Positions 4,882-13,462 of a stretch of 18,282 nt of DNA are shown one piece after another. The stretch covers positions 1-18,282 of the forward strand of contig CAJMNU010000018.1 in the NCBI GenBank assembly GCA_905214855.1. The letters run 5' to 3'. Numbering within the stretch: the stretch's first letter is position 1; every line of letters begins with the position of its first letter. The notes under the pieces are model-generated. The model saw only the letters and a list, made by a program, of their open reading frames with translations. It did not search any database and was not told the origin of the DNA. A program made the position numbers and the translations under genes. Source of the stretch: an uncultured bacterium (GTDB taxonomy: Bacteria; Bacillota; Clostridia; Lachnospirales; Lachnospiraceae).

Positions 4882-4907
4882 AGGCAAAATATATCTTTTG
4901 CCTTTGA
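4878..4907. other. 12-bp perfect hairpin upstream of trmB
   Basis: TCAAAGGCAAAA (4878-4889) pairs perfectly with TTTTGCCTTTGA (4896-4907) around TATATC. It overlaps the -35 box of the nearer trmB promoter candidate, so it could be a binding site. It would also be in the leader of a transcript from the far promoter. There is no T-run, so a simple terminator is unlikely. The rest of the 4801-5198 gap holds only promoter candidates and A/T-rich sequence. Confidence 0.45.
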
Positions 4908-5090
4908 TCTAACTGGCTGTTAAAATCCTTTAAAAGTCCCATTTTAAAAGATCATTTCATCTCCAACAGAATCTCATTATACATGACTCTGGTTTTTACT
5001 ACAATAGCTAACGCCGTATAAGCTCAGAAAATTTACAGTTTCACAAATCAAACCAAACATATGTTTTGTGTATCAGTATATGTGTACCTA

Positions 5091-5122
5091 TTGCTTTTTA
5101 AATTTGTGTAGTTTAAACTACA
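5091..5122 (+). promoter_or_regulatory. promoter with palindromic operator for the AraC-family gene
   Basis: TTGCTT (5091-5096) and TAAACT (5114-5119) have a 17-bp spacer. The -10 box lies inside the 16-bp perfect palindrome TGTAGTTTAAACTACA (5107-5122). A dimeric protein bound there would block the promoter. The palindrome is seen directly; the promoter boxes are an imperfect match and the regulator is unknown. Confidence 0.45.
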
Positions 5123-5198
5123 TTCAGAGAGGTTATTAAAGTAAAGTGGGAGGGATCTGTCAATTCAGAAGATATTTTATAATTTTGAGTTGGCAGAA

Positions 5199-7481
5199 AT
5201 GATACAAATGAAATTTACAAACATTCTTATCAATTATGTAACAAGATATTTCTTGGGGTTTTTAATTGCATTTATCAGCAGTATTCTTGTGGCGACAGTT
5301 GCCAATAAAAGCATTGAAAATTATATTATTCAGCAAAATGAAATCAAAACTCAAAATGGGATCCATCAAATCCATGAGACGATTTCAAAAATGGATCTGA
5401 TCAATCAAATGATAGCAAAAAACAAAATCTTCACTACAATAGTGTATCAAAAAGGTAAAATCCCCCAAAACGATGTATTGAAATTAAAAGATGCAAATCA
5501 ATTATTTAATGAAATTGGTTTTGCCAGCGATTACATCCCATATATGTTTATGCTTTTTAAAAATAACGATTTATATTTATCCACCAATCAATGCAGTTTT
5601 AACTTTGACGATTACTATCAAAAATTTCTTTCCGTTACCAAAAAAGATATCGACATCTCATCCTCTTCCGATTTTAAACACTTTCTCTTTGATAGCTATT
5701 TAAACCATGATATGTTTGTGAAAACAGATCAGATTTCATATATTTATAATGAAAAAAAACATATACTGAACGATGCATTACTTTATATTACAACAGGAAA
5801 TCAGAAAAATTTAAATCCCATGTATCTGTCTTGTTTTGTTATTGATCGTGATTATATCGTAGAAAACATTCTGATGCAGGAACTGGAAGAACAAGGATTT
5901 TTATATATTCAGGATACAAAGACAGGGAATGTCCTGCTCCAATATGGAGAGATACCCGATCAGGTAACTGCATGTAAAGATGGAGAGGTCATAGGAGATG
6001 GCAAATATCATGTATTTGTTGACACTCAGGAAGAACTGAAATGGAAGATCGTCACAGGAGTTTCCATGGATTTCATTGCACTCCAGATGCGCTCAGTCAA
6101 TCACCTGCTTATGCTTTATCTTTGTATTGGGATGATTCTGGTGATTGGTCTTACTTTATTTTTCAGTTTGAGAAGATACAGTGGTATTAAAAAGGTACTT
6201 CTTACTTTTCCTGACCAGAGGACTCTTTCAGATAACAAAAAAAGAAAAAATGAATATCATCTATTAGTGGACAATATCCTATATTTAAAGAAAACAGGTG
6301 ATGATTATCGGGTTCAAATGGAAGAGCTGACAAGGCAAAATGAGGCAATCCTATTAGAACATTTATTAACAACGGGAATACGGACTCCGGAAGAAAAAGA
6401 AGTATTTCAAAAATGTTTTGATAAAGAACCAGAGTTTTTCTGTGTAGCAGTTGTCAGAAACAATCAGACTGAATACCAAAACCATGAGATGATAACACTA
6501 TGTATCGTAGAATACTTGCACAAACACTATAGCAACAAATTTATGAATGTGTATAGCGGAGTTGCGGATCTTTTGTTTCTTTTTGAGCTAAATCCAGATC
6601 AGGAAGCTAATGTGAATGGGATCAAAAGACTTTTTGAAGAGATCACAGTCTTAATATCAGCAAAATATGATGTGACATTTCATGTAGGTATTAGTGCAAT
6701 TGGAACTGAACTGTCTAATATCAGCAAGTGCTATGAACAGGCACAGCGAATCGTTCAGGCACAGTATGCGTGTGAAAATGAAAATGTAGTCAAAACATAC
6801 ACTATTACTACAGATATGTTATACGAAAATCCGGTAAACCTAGAAGTTTTAAACCGCTTAAATACCATGTTGATCTCTGGACAACAGGAAGAAGCTCATC
6901 AGACGCTTGACCGAATTGAGCATTATTATACACGCTTTCCATATCTTTACGAGATTCATAAAGAACAGGTTTTCTATTCCATACGAAATGTACTTTATAC
7001 AGCATGGTTGAATTTAAATGGAGAAACTGGTTTATTTGAAAAACTTCCGACTTTCCATAGTGATATTACCTGTAGTTCCATGATGGAAGGTTTTCAGCAA
7101 AATATAGACTGGATCTGTGATTATAGGTATCAGACAAAGAAAAGTAAAAATGATGGATTAAAACAGAAGATCATCGATTATCTAAACCACCACTATCAGG
7201 ATGCTGGATTATCTGCTTATTCTGTCAGTAAAGAAATCGGTATATCAGAAAAATATCTTTCCCAATTTGTCAAAGAACAGACTGGAGAGACATTTTCATC
7301 TTATTTATTACGGATCCGGATCGAACATGCCAAGAAATATCTCGAAAGTACAGATTACAGTAACGATAAGATAGCTGAGTTGACAGGCTTTGGATCTGTG
7401 AATACGTTTTACCGGAATTTTAATAAGCAGATTGGTGTAACACCTAAAGTATACAAAGAAAGTCTTAAAAATATCACATAA
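5199..7481 (+). CDS. membrane-anchored AraC-family transcriptional regulator
   Basis: The protein (760 aa from the ATG at 5199) has a short N-terminal tail, a first membrane helix (about 16-35), an extracytoplasmic domain of about 260 residues and a second membrane helix (about 302-323). A long cytoplasmic linker follows, and then a C-terminal AraC-type double helix-turn-helix (about 660-757). The HTH shows typical sequence: LSAYSVSKEIGISEKYLSQFVKE and then the second half around IAELTGFGSVNTFYRNFNKQ. Such one-component receptors in Firmicutes sense an external sugar or a loaded binding protein and activate an adjacent LplA-type uptake operon, which fits the genes that follow. The outer domain resembles Cache-like sensors in layout, but I cannot confirm that. 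The start is uncertain: TTG 5190, ATG 5199 and ATG 5208 are all possible, and only a weak GAGTTGG precedes 5199. The gene ends before its own terminator. Confidence 0.85.
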   Translation: MIQMKFTNILINYVTRYFLGFLIAFISSILVATVANKSIENYIIQQNEIKTQNGIHQIHETISKMDLINQMIAKNKIFTTIVYQKGKIPQNDVLKLKDANQLFNEIGFASDYIPYMFMLFKNNDLYLSTNQCSFNFDDYYQKFLSVTKKDIDISSSSDFKHFLFDSYLNHDMFVKTDQISYIYNEKKHILNDALLYITTGNQKNLNPMYLSCFVIDRDYIVENILMQELEEQGFLYIQDTKTGNVLLQYGEIPDQVTACKDGEVIGDGKYHVFVDTQEELKWKIVTGVSMDFIALQMRSVNHLLMLYLCIGMILVIGLTLFFSLRRYSGIKKVLLTFPDQRTLSDNKKRKNEYHLLVDNILYLKKTGDDYRVQMEELTRQNEAILLEHLLTTGIRTPEEKEVFQKCFDKEPEFFCVAVVRNNQTEYQNHEMITLCIVEYLHKHYSNKFMNVYSGVADLLFLFELNPDQEANVNGIKRLFEEITVLISAKYDVTFHVGISAIGTELSNISKCYEQAQRIVQAQYACENENVVKTYTITTDMLYENPVNLEVLNRLNTMLISGQQEEAHQTLDRIEHYYTRFPYLYEIHKEQVFYSIRNVLYTAWLNLNGETGLFEKLPTFHSDITCSSMMEGFQQNIDWICDYRYQTKKSKNDGLKQKIIDYLNHHYQDAGLSAYSVSKEIGISEKYLSQFVKEQTGETFSSYLLRIRIEHAKKYLESTDYSNDKIAELTGFGSVNTFYRNFNKQIGVTPKVYKESLKNIT

Positions 7482-7504
7482 AATCTATATATTCTTACTA
7501 TATG

Positions 7505-7557
7505 AGAGGGTAAAGAAAAAATGAGATACCATTTTCTTACCCTCTAATATTCTTTTT
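7505..7557 (+). terminator. rho-independent terminator after the AraC-family gene
   Basis: AGAGGGTAAAGAAAA (7505-7519) pairs with TTTTCTTACCCTCT (7532-7545) with one bulged A, followed by AATATTCTTTTTT. It separates the regulator from the lyase operon, so the two are probably expressed independently. Confidence 0.8.
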
Positions 7558-7589
7558 TCTCTTTGTCAGTAGATAAAACATTTTCCTAA

Positions 7590-7598
7590 TGCTATGAT
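7590..7598 (+). promoter_or_regulatory. candidate extended -10 promoter of lyase operon
   Basis: TGCTATGAT fits an extended -10 element (TG, one base, TATGAT) about 35 bp before the lyase start. No good -35 lies 17 bp upstream, as expected for a promoter that depends on an activator such as the neighbouring AraC-family protein. TTGTCA at 7563-7568 is too far away to be a normal -35. Confidence 0.35.
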
Positions 7599-7632
7599 CG
7601 CTTATACAAAACAACAGAAAGGAGTGGTGCTT

Positions 7633-9615
7633 ATGTTGCAAGAACAGACAGGACCATTGTTGGATGATGTCTCTTTCTTCCATGATTGTCTAAATCTGGA
7701 CTATGAAGGAATGGAAGATGTAAAAAAAGCAGTAGAAACCCAAAATTATGAAATGGCAAAAAAGGCGATGGCTGAATACATTAGAAAAACACTAGAGCCT
7801 GAACGACTGTTATCAATTCCCTATGAAGAGCCTGAAAACGTGTACAAATACCCAGATGAATCTGATGCGGAAGCATGTAATCGTGTAAAAGATCATGTGA
7901 TGATATCTGTTGGTGTTCCTTGTGATTATGGAAAAAATCAAAAAATCGACTGGCGTGCCAATCCCACCTATAATCAATACAAAGAGTGGACATGGCAGCT
8001 AAACCGCCATCACGAACTTAAGATGCTTGCCCATGAATATAATCGGACGAAAAATATGGAATGGGCAAAACTGGCAGCTGAATTGTTTGAATCTTGGGTA
8101 AAACAGGCTGTATATCCTGGGGATGTGATCGGATATGCAACGGACTGTTGGAGAACAATTGAGTGCGGCATCCGTATGGGCGCAAACTGGCCGTATGTAT
8201 TATTTACATTTTTCAATACAGAGCCATTTACGGATGATGTGCTGATTCACTGGTATAAATCAGTCTGGGAACATGGACATCGTCTTTTCCATCACTCTAC
8301 TCAGGGCAACTGGCTGATCATGGAAATGAATGGGCTGGCTCAGATTGGGATTCTTTATCCACAGTTTCAGCAATCTTCCCTGTGGTTGGAAACAGCATTT
8401 ACAAGACTCTCTCAGGAATTAGACAGACAGATCTATCCTGACGGTTTCCAGTATGAACTGTCTACAGGATACCATGATGTGGTCATCAATAATTATCAGC
8501 GGTTATTTGAAGTAGCAAAGGCATTTGATATTCCGATTCCGAATGAAATGCTGGACAAACTGGCACTGGCATGTGAAATTGACATCAAATTGATGATGCC
8601 TAATGGACGCTTACCAGATATCAATGACGGAAAGAACGAAAAAAGCCGAGATCTGCTGCTTCCAAAGTCACGAATGCTTCCAAACAACCAGAAGATCCGT
8701 TATATCATCACTGCCGGACAGGAAGGGGAAGCACCAGATTACTGTTCCATTAACCTTCCATACTCAGGTTTTGCTGTTATGAGAAATGGCTGGGAAAAAG
8801 ATTCCATATGGGCATTATTTGATGGTGCTCCTTTCGGAAGGGCACATCAGCATGAGGATAAATTATCACTACTTGTTTATGCAGGTGGACGGCTTCTTAT
8901 CACAGAAGGTGGTAATTATGCCTATGACGATTCTGAAATGAGAAAATATGTACTGTCTTCCAGATCACACAATACTGTGCGAGTGGACGGTATGGGGCAA
9001 AACAGAAGAAAAGACTATACATGGAAAGATGAGGATATCAAAAAGAAATCGGATATGGCATGGAAGGCAGGGGAAGAATTTGATTATGCAAAAAGTACCT
9101 ATGCCGAAGGATATGGACCAAATGCCGTCAGAGGGGTTCTTCATAACAGGAGCGTTTATTTTGTCAAAAAGCCAGAAAATGGATTACAGCCTTTCTTCTT
9201 GGTGGTAGATCGTATGTTTTCTGATATATCCCATGAATATGAGGTGATGTGGCATGTAGACAGTGAAGAAGCAGTTCTATCAGAATCTGGTGTAGATACC
9301 AAAGATATCAATGTATGTATTTCCGGAGAAAATCGGAGTCTGTCAGTGATTTCCGGACAGGAAAGTCCAGAATGGCAGGGATTTGTAGCCACAGGAACAG
9401 AACAGGGAATGTACAGACCTGTAAATTGTGTAAGCGCTATAGCAAAAGGGAAAAACCTTCGCATCGTGACAGCTCTTTATCCACATTTGGATAAGGAAAG
9501 ACGTATTATCTGTGTAAAAGCAGAGGAAGATCCAACAAGTCAGCAAATATCTGTTGCCTTGGAAGATGGAAGTTGGGTTACATATAATGAACAAGATATG
9601 CGGGGCAATGAATGA
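7633..9615 (+). CDS. heparinase II/III-family polysaccharide lyase, cytoplasmic
   Basis: This 660-aa protein has a helical N-terminal toroid domain (about 1-350) and a C-terminal beta-sandwich of the heparinase II/III type (from about 375). Family lyases cleave uronic-acid-containing glycans by beta-elimination using Asn, Tyr and His. Candidates here are N226 (QGNWLIMEMNGL), Y280 (STGYHD), H405 or H407 (FGRAHQHEDKL) and H446 (SRSHNTV). The Asn-Tyr spacing of 54 residues agrees with what I remember of heparinase III. There is no signal peptide, so it should act on imported oligosaccharides in the cytoplasm, in line with the binding protein and permeases that follow. The ATG at 7633 is preceded by AAAGGAG at 8 bases; the longer reading from 7594 is less likely. 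Substrate could be a glycosaminoglycan, alginate or another uronan; the sequence does not decide. Confidence 0.85.
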   Translation: MLQEQTGPLLDDVSFFHDCLNLDYEGMEDVKKAVETQNYEMAKKAMAEYIRKTLEPERLLSIPYEEPENVYKYPDESDAEACNRVKDHVMISVGVPCDYGKNQKIDWRANPTYNQYKEWTWQLNRHHELKMLAHEYNRTKNMEWAKLAAELFESWVKQAVYPGDVIGYATDCWRTIECGIRMGANWPYVLFTFFNTEPFTDDVLIHWYKSVWEHGHRLFHHSTQGNWLIMEMNGLAQIGILYPQFQQSSLWLETAFTRLSQELDRQIYPDGFQYELSTGYHDVVINNYQRLFEVAKAFDIPIPNEMLDKLALACEIDIKLMMPNGRLPDINDGKNEKSRDLLLPKSRMLPNNQKIRYIITAGQEGEAPDYCSINLPYSGFAVMRNGWEKDSIWALFDGAPFGRAHQHEDKLSLLVYAGGRLLITEGGNYAYDDSEMRKYVLSSRSHNTVRVDGMGQNRRKDYTWKDEDIKKKSDMAWKAGEEFDYAKSTYAEGYGPNAVRGVLHNRSVYFVKKPENGLQPFFLVVDRMFSDISHEYEVMWHVDSEEAVLSESGVDTKDINVCISGENRSLSVISGQESPEWQGFVATGTEQGMYRPVNCVSAIAKGKNLRIVTALYPHLDKERRIICVKAEEDPTSQQISVALEDGSWVTYNEQDMRGNE

Positions 9616-9628
9616 CAGCATATAAATC

Positions 9629-9642
9629 ATCAAGTACTTGAT
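9629..9642. promoter_or_regulatory. 14-bp perfect palindrome between lyase and binding-protein genes
   Basis: ATCAAGTACTTGAT is its own reverse complement and lies in the 53-bp gap between the lyase stop and the binding-protein start, about 13 bp before the ribosome binding site. It could be an operator. As RNA it has no loop bases, so it is a poor hairpin unless the central pairs open. Confidence 0.4.
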
Positions 9643-9668
9643 ATGTACTGAAAGAGAAGGAGAATCTT

Positions 9669-11363
9669 ATGAGAAAAAAACAGATCATGGCATTGGGGCT
9701 GGCAGCTGTAATGGCATCTGCAACGTTAGCAGGATGTGGAGGAAATAAAACCTCATCTGAAACAACACAGGGAAACAATTCATCATTAACAGCAACAACT
9801 GAAACAACTGATAACAAGCTGGTGGTAGCCATCCAGACAAACAGTTATGTAACAGATTATGATAATAACTATATGACCAAATATCTGGAAGATAAATTAG
9901 ATATGGATATTGAATTCTACCAGCTTCCGGCAGCTACAGAAGAAGTAAGAACAAAAGTATCCTTGATGGCTACCTCTGCCGACAACTTACCAGATATTCT
10001 AATCGTAGGAAATGCATTGACACCTGAGACTATTTTGGAATACGGCAGCAGTGGTGTATTCCTTCCACTGAATGAATATACCCAAGACCCGTCCAAAATG
10101 CCGAATTACAACGCAATCCCAGAGGAAGATAAAAAAGTCATGGAAGCTGCACAGACTATGGCAGACGGAAATATATACAGCCTATCAAGCTATGAACCAG
10201 AAACATGGAATTTAACACCAAACCGTACTTTCATCAATAAGGCATGGCTGGATAAATTAGGACTGGATATTCCTAAGACCACAGATGAACTGAAAACTGT
10301 ACTGAAAGCCTTCCACGATCAGGATCCAAACGGCAATGGAATTCAGGATGAAATTGGTATTTACGGATATCAGACAGGCGGATATGGTCAGAATATCATC
10401 GCAGCACTGATGAATTCTTTTGAATTCTGGAATGGCGGATCATTAAATGGTGGTCTTGCATTATCTGATGACGGAAAACAGGTGATCGCACCGTTTACTA
10501 CAGAGGGATGGAAAGCAGGTCTTACCTATATGAATGACCTGTACAATGAAGGTTTGCTGTCTCCGGCAATCTTTACAGATGACGATACCCAGTTTAAAGC
10601 AACATTAAATGAAGAGACAAATGTAGTCGGACTGACCTCCATCGGTTCTCTTTCTAATTATCCAGACGCAGCAAATAACAAGAATTTTCTGGAAATGGAA
10701 TTAATCGAACCGCTTACAGGACCGGAAGGCAAATGTTATACACCATATACAGACTATTCACCAAATCAAAACTTCTTTATTTTTAGTGACTGCAAGAATA
10801 TCGATCTGGCAATTCAATTTGCAGATGAATTTTTCAGTACAGAAACTTCCATAATCAGCAGATTTGGAGAAGAAGGTGTCGATTATACCTCTGATGAAGA
10901 ACAGCTAAAAACTATGACAAATGCATATGTAGAGGAAGGACTTTATGATAAAGTAACTCTGGCATACATTTCCAATTACTGGCTGGAACCAAGTGCTAAA
11001 ACGTGGCATGGTGTTTCCCCAAGATATGCAAGTGCACAAGCATCCAATACTGTTGCTAATGGAATGATCCCATATGATTCAGAAGATAAGACTCAGTTAA
11101 ATGCAAAGAACTATAAATATTATTCTGACAAGCATCCAGAGCATACCCTTCCACTTCTCCACTACACAAAAGAAGAAGCTGGTATGATTCAGGAAGCATT
11201 ATCTAATATACCAACTTATATCCATCAGACAATGGCAGAATTCATTACTGGAGCCAGAGATATTAATGATGGATGGGATTCCTACATTTCTGAATTAAAC
11301 GGAATGGGGCTCGAAGAATGGCTCACATGTGCACAGGCTGCGTATGATCGCTCTAAGCAATAA
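9669..11363 (+). CDS. ABC transporter extracellular solute-binding lipoprotein (LplA-like)
   Basis: This 564-aa protein starts with a lipoprotein signal: positive residues MRKK, a hydrophobic stretch and the lipobox LAGC with C23 as the lipidated residue. A Ser/Thr-rich linker (about 27-48) follows. The rest fits family 1 solute-binding proteins of the long LplA type that serve CUT1-like carbohydrate importers lacking their own ATPase. It is expected on the outer face of the membrane, catching oligosaccharides and delivering them to the two permeases encoded next. A segment DPNGNGIQDEIG (about 218-229) looks like the calcium-binding-type loop common in this group. RBS AGAAGGAG precedes the ATG. 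The substrate is presumably what the adjacent lyase cuts (inference from context). Confidence 0.9.
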   Translation: MRKKQIMALGLAAVMASATLAGCGGNKTSSETTQGNNSSLTATTETTDNKLVVAIQTNSYVTDYDNNYMTKYLEDKLDMDIEFYQLPAATEEVRTKVSLMATSADNLPDILIVGNALTPETILEYGSSGVFLPLNEYTQDPSKMPNYNAIPEEDKKVMEAAQTMADGNIYSLSSYEPETWNLTPNRTFINKAWLDKLGLDIPKTTDELKTVLKAFHDQDPNGNGIQDEIGIYGYQTGGYGQNIIAALMNSFEFWNGGSLNGGLALSDDGKQVIAPFTTEGWKAGLTYMNDLYNEGLLSPAIFTDDDTQFKATLNEETNVVGLTSIGSLSNYPDAANNKNFLEMELIEPLTGPEGKCYTPYTDYSPNQNFFIFSDCKNIDLAIQFADEFFSTETSIISRFGEEGVDYTSDEEQLKTMTNAYVEEGLYDKVTLAYISNYWLEPSAKTWHGVSPRYASAQASNTVANGMIPYDSEDKTQLNAKNYKYYSDKHPEHTLPLLHYTKEEAGMIQEALSNIPTYIHQTMAEFITGARDINDGWDSYISELNGMGLEEWLTCAQAAYDRSKQ

Positions 11364-11398
11364 ATGATGCAAATGAGAATCAGTAGAAAGGAGTCATC

Positions 11399-12346
11399 AT
11401 GGCAGAAAAAACAAAGAAAGGCTATCGAAAACAAAGAAGCCTGAAAAAACAGATCCGTGATAGATGGCAGTTATATCTGCTGCTTTTACTGCCTCTTGCT
11501 TATATCGTGATATTTGCATATATTCCTATGGGCGGTCTTATCATCGCCTTTAAAGATTATAATATCAGAAAAGGAATCTGGGGAAGCGAATGGGTTGGTC
11601 TGGAAAACTTCATAAAGTTTTTTACTTCTTATAAATTCCCCATTATTATAAAAAACACGCTGACGATTTCTCTGTACAGTCTGGCTGTCACCTTTCCTAT
11701 TCCTATTATTTTTGCCCTGCTGTTAAATGCCATGCTTGGACGAAAATATAAAAAAATCATACAGACAGTGACTTACATTCCATATTTTATCTCAACAGTA
11801 GTTATGGTGGGTCTGATCTTCCAGATCTTGAATAACCGAAGCGGAATCTATGGAAGCCTCTACACAATGTTGACAGACAAAACAGCTCCCAACATATTGG
11901 CAAATGGAAAGCTTTTTAAACACATTTATGTATGGTCTGGAGTCTGGCAGACAACAGGCTATAGTGCGATCGTCTATATTGCTGCTCTAGCCGGTGTAGA
12001 TCAGTCCCTGCATGAGGCAGCAAAAATCGATGGAGCAAGCCGATTTCAGCGCTTATGGTATATTGATGTGCAGGCGATACTTCCAACCGCAAGCATTATG
12101 CTGATTCTGGCAGTTGGAAATATTATGAACGTGGGATTTGAGAAAGTTCTTTTAATGCAGAATAACCTAAACTTAAATTACAGTGAGATCATCTCCACCT
12201 ATGTTTATAAAGTAGGTCTCGCCAGTGGGATCAATGACTTTTCTTTATCCACAGCAATCAGCATGTTCAACTCTGTGATCAACTTTATTCTTCTCATCAT
12301 TGCCAACTGGGGAAGTAAAAAGTTGAGTGGAAACGGAATTTTCTAA
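11399..12346 (+). CDS. ABC sugar transporter permease (LplB-like)
   Basis: This 315-aa inner-membrane permease has six likely helices (about 25-50, 84-110, 118-143, 176-199, 226-247, 285-304) and the cytoplasmic EAA loop HEAAKIDGASRFQRLW (about 205-220) that contacts the ATPase. The extra N-terminal helix and the YIPMGGLIIAFKDYN segment are characteristic of LplB/YteP-type permeases of the CUT1 class. It forms a heterodimer with the next gene's product. It is 35 bp after the binding-protein gene with an AAAGGAG site, so it is clearly in the same operon. Confidence 0.92.
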   Translation: MAEKTKKGYRKQRSLKKQIRDRWQLYLLLLLPLAYIVIFAYIPMGGLIIAFKDYNIRKGIWGSEWVGLENFIKFFTSYKFPIIIKNTLTISLYSLAVTFPIPIIFALLLNAMLGRKYKKIIQTVTYIPYFISTVVMVGLIFQILNNRSGIYGSLYTMLTDKTAPNILANGKLFKHIYVWSGVWQTTGYSAIVYIAALAGVDQSLHEAAKIDGASRFQRLWYIDVQAILPTASIMLILAVGNIMNVGFEKVLLMQNNLNLNYSEIISTYVYKVGLASGINDFSLSTAISMFNSVINFILLIIANWGSKKLSGNGIF

Positions 12347-12356
12347 GGAGGGTGTT

Positions 12357-13250
12357 ATGCATAAATTTAAACAATACAGCTGGAATGACAAGATATTTTA
12401 CATTGCAGTCACAGTAATCTTAACATTCTTCTTTCTCATGGTATTATATCCTTGTATTTATGTGATCAGTGCTTCCTTTTCTTCAGGAACTGCTGTCCAA
12501 AGTGGAAAAGTAGTGCTGTTTCCGGTAGATTTTAGTTTGGAAGGATACAAAACTGTATTTAATACCAGTACTGTGTGGATCGGATTTCGCAATTCCCTGT
12601 TTTACACATTTGTAGGAACAGCGATCAATATCACCATGACAATAACCACAGCATATTGTCTTTCCAGACATGACCTTCCGGGAAGAAATGCCATTATGAT
12701 GATCTTTACCTTTACCATGTTTTTTAATGGTGGTATGATCACTGCCTATATGCTGGTGCAAAGTCTAGGGCTTTTAAATACTGTATGGTCACTGCTTCTT
12801 CCTGGGGCAATCGGTGTATACAACTTAATTGTCGCAAAAACATTTATCCAAAACTCCATCCCAACAGAACTTTTAGAGGCAGCTCAGATAGACGGCTGTT
12901 CTGATATCATGTATTTTTTGAAAATAGTCCTTCCTCTATCAAAAGCTATTATTGCTGTATTAGTACTGTTCTATGGAGTTGGACACTGGAACTCATATTT
13001 TAATGCTATGCTTTATCTGCATGACAAATCATTGTATCCATTGACCCTGTTCTTGAGAGAGATCTTGATGGCAGACCAGATCGACCCATCGACAGTGACA
13101 GATCCTGAACTTCAGGCACAGTTGGCTCAGGCAGCCGGTGTGATCAAATATGCCCTGATTGTTGTGAGTATGGTTCCGGTTTTACTCATCTACCCATTTA
13201 TTCAAAAATATTTTGTAAAAGGTGTAATGATCGGATCAGTCAAAGGATAA
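12357..13250 (+). CDS. ABC sugar transporter permease (YtcP/LplC-like)
   Basis: The second permease (297 aa) has six probable helices and an EAA loop at 174-190 (EAAQIDGCSDIMYFLKI). It ends in KYFVKGVMIGSVKG, the conserved tail of YtcP/LplC-type proteins. The open frame extends upstream to 12327, but AAGGAGGGTGTT directly before the ATG at 12357 fixes the start, leaving 10 bp between the two permease genes. No ATP-binding subunit follows. Firmicutes importers of this class usually share an MsmX-type ATPase encoded elsewhere. Unusually, the DNA encoding the tail is echoed twice more after the stop codon. Confidence 0.92.
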   Translation: MHKFKQYSWNDKIFYIAVTVILTFFFLMVLYPCIYVISASFSSGTAVQSGKVVLFPVDFSLEGYKTVFNTSTVWIGFRNSLFYTFVGTAINITMTITTAYCLSRHDLPGRNAIMMIFTFTMFFNGGMITAYMLVQSLGLLNTVWSLLLPGAIGVYNLIVAKTFIQNSIPTELLEAAQIDGCSDIMYFLKIVLPLSKAIIAVLVLFYGVGHWNSYFNAMLYLHDKSLYPLTLFLREILMADQIDPSTVTDPELQAQLAQAAGVIKYALIVVSMVPVLLIYPFIQKYFVKGVMIGSVKG

Positions 13251-13332
13251 TAGAAAAAACGTGATGATTGAATCAAGTAAAGAACAAAAGAAAAAGGCGT
13301 AATGACCGGATCAGACAAAGGATAATAGAAAA
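13224..13332 (+). repeat. three degenerate tandem copies of the permease gene 3' end (37-38 bp)
   Basis: Copy 1 (from 13224) is the end of the permease gene and its stop codon. Copies 2 (from 13261) and 3 (from 13299) follow at 37 and 38 bp. Copies 1 and 3 agree at 38 of 41 positions over 13217-13257 and 13292-13332. Copy 2 is more diverged but still aligns over most of its length. Each can be read as Val-Met-(Ile/Thr)-(Gly/Glu)-Ser-x-Lys-(Gly/Glu); copies 1 and 3 end in TAA, copy 2 has no stop at that place. Tandem duplication by slippage, or remnants of lost permease genes, would both explain this. Confidence 0.8.
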
Positions 13333-13336
13333 TATA

Positions 13337-13396
13337 ATACTCCCCCTATGGTAGGAAATGGAATGATCCAAACTCTATCATAGGAGGAGTATTTTT
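13337..13396 (+). terminator. rho-independent terminator of the lyase/transporter operon
   Basis: ATACTCCCCCTATG (13337-13350) pairs with CATAGGAGGAGTAT (13379-13392) over 14 positions with one C-A mismatch and a 28-nt loop, followed directly by TTTTT. It closes the glycan operon before the V-type ATPase genes. Confidence 0.75.
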
Positions 13397-13462
13397 ATAG
13401 TTATTCTAGCAATTTTTTTTGTAAAAACTGTCTCATTTTCTCACCTTTTCACCTAGAATCCC

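Noticed and set aside
4801..4960. Two tiny minus-strand ORFs upstream of trmB (24 and 21 codons), possible leader peptides
   Set aside because: Neither has a suitable ribosome binding site or a telling codon bias, and they overlap promoter candidates and a hairpin; chance is the simpler explanation.
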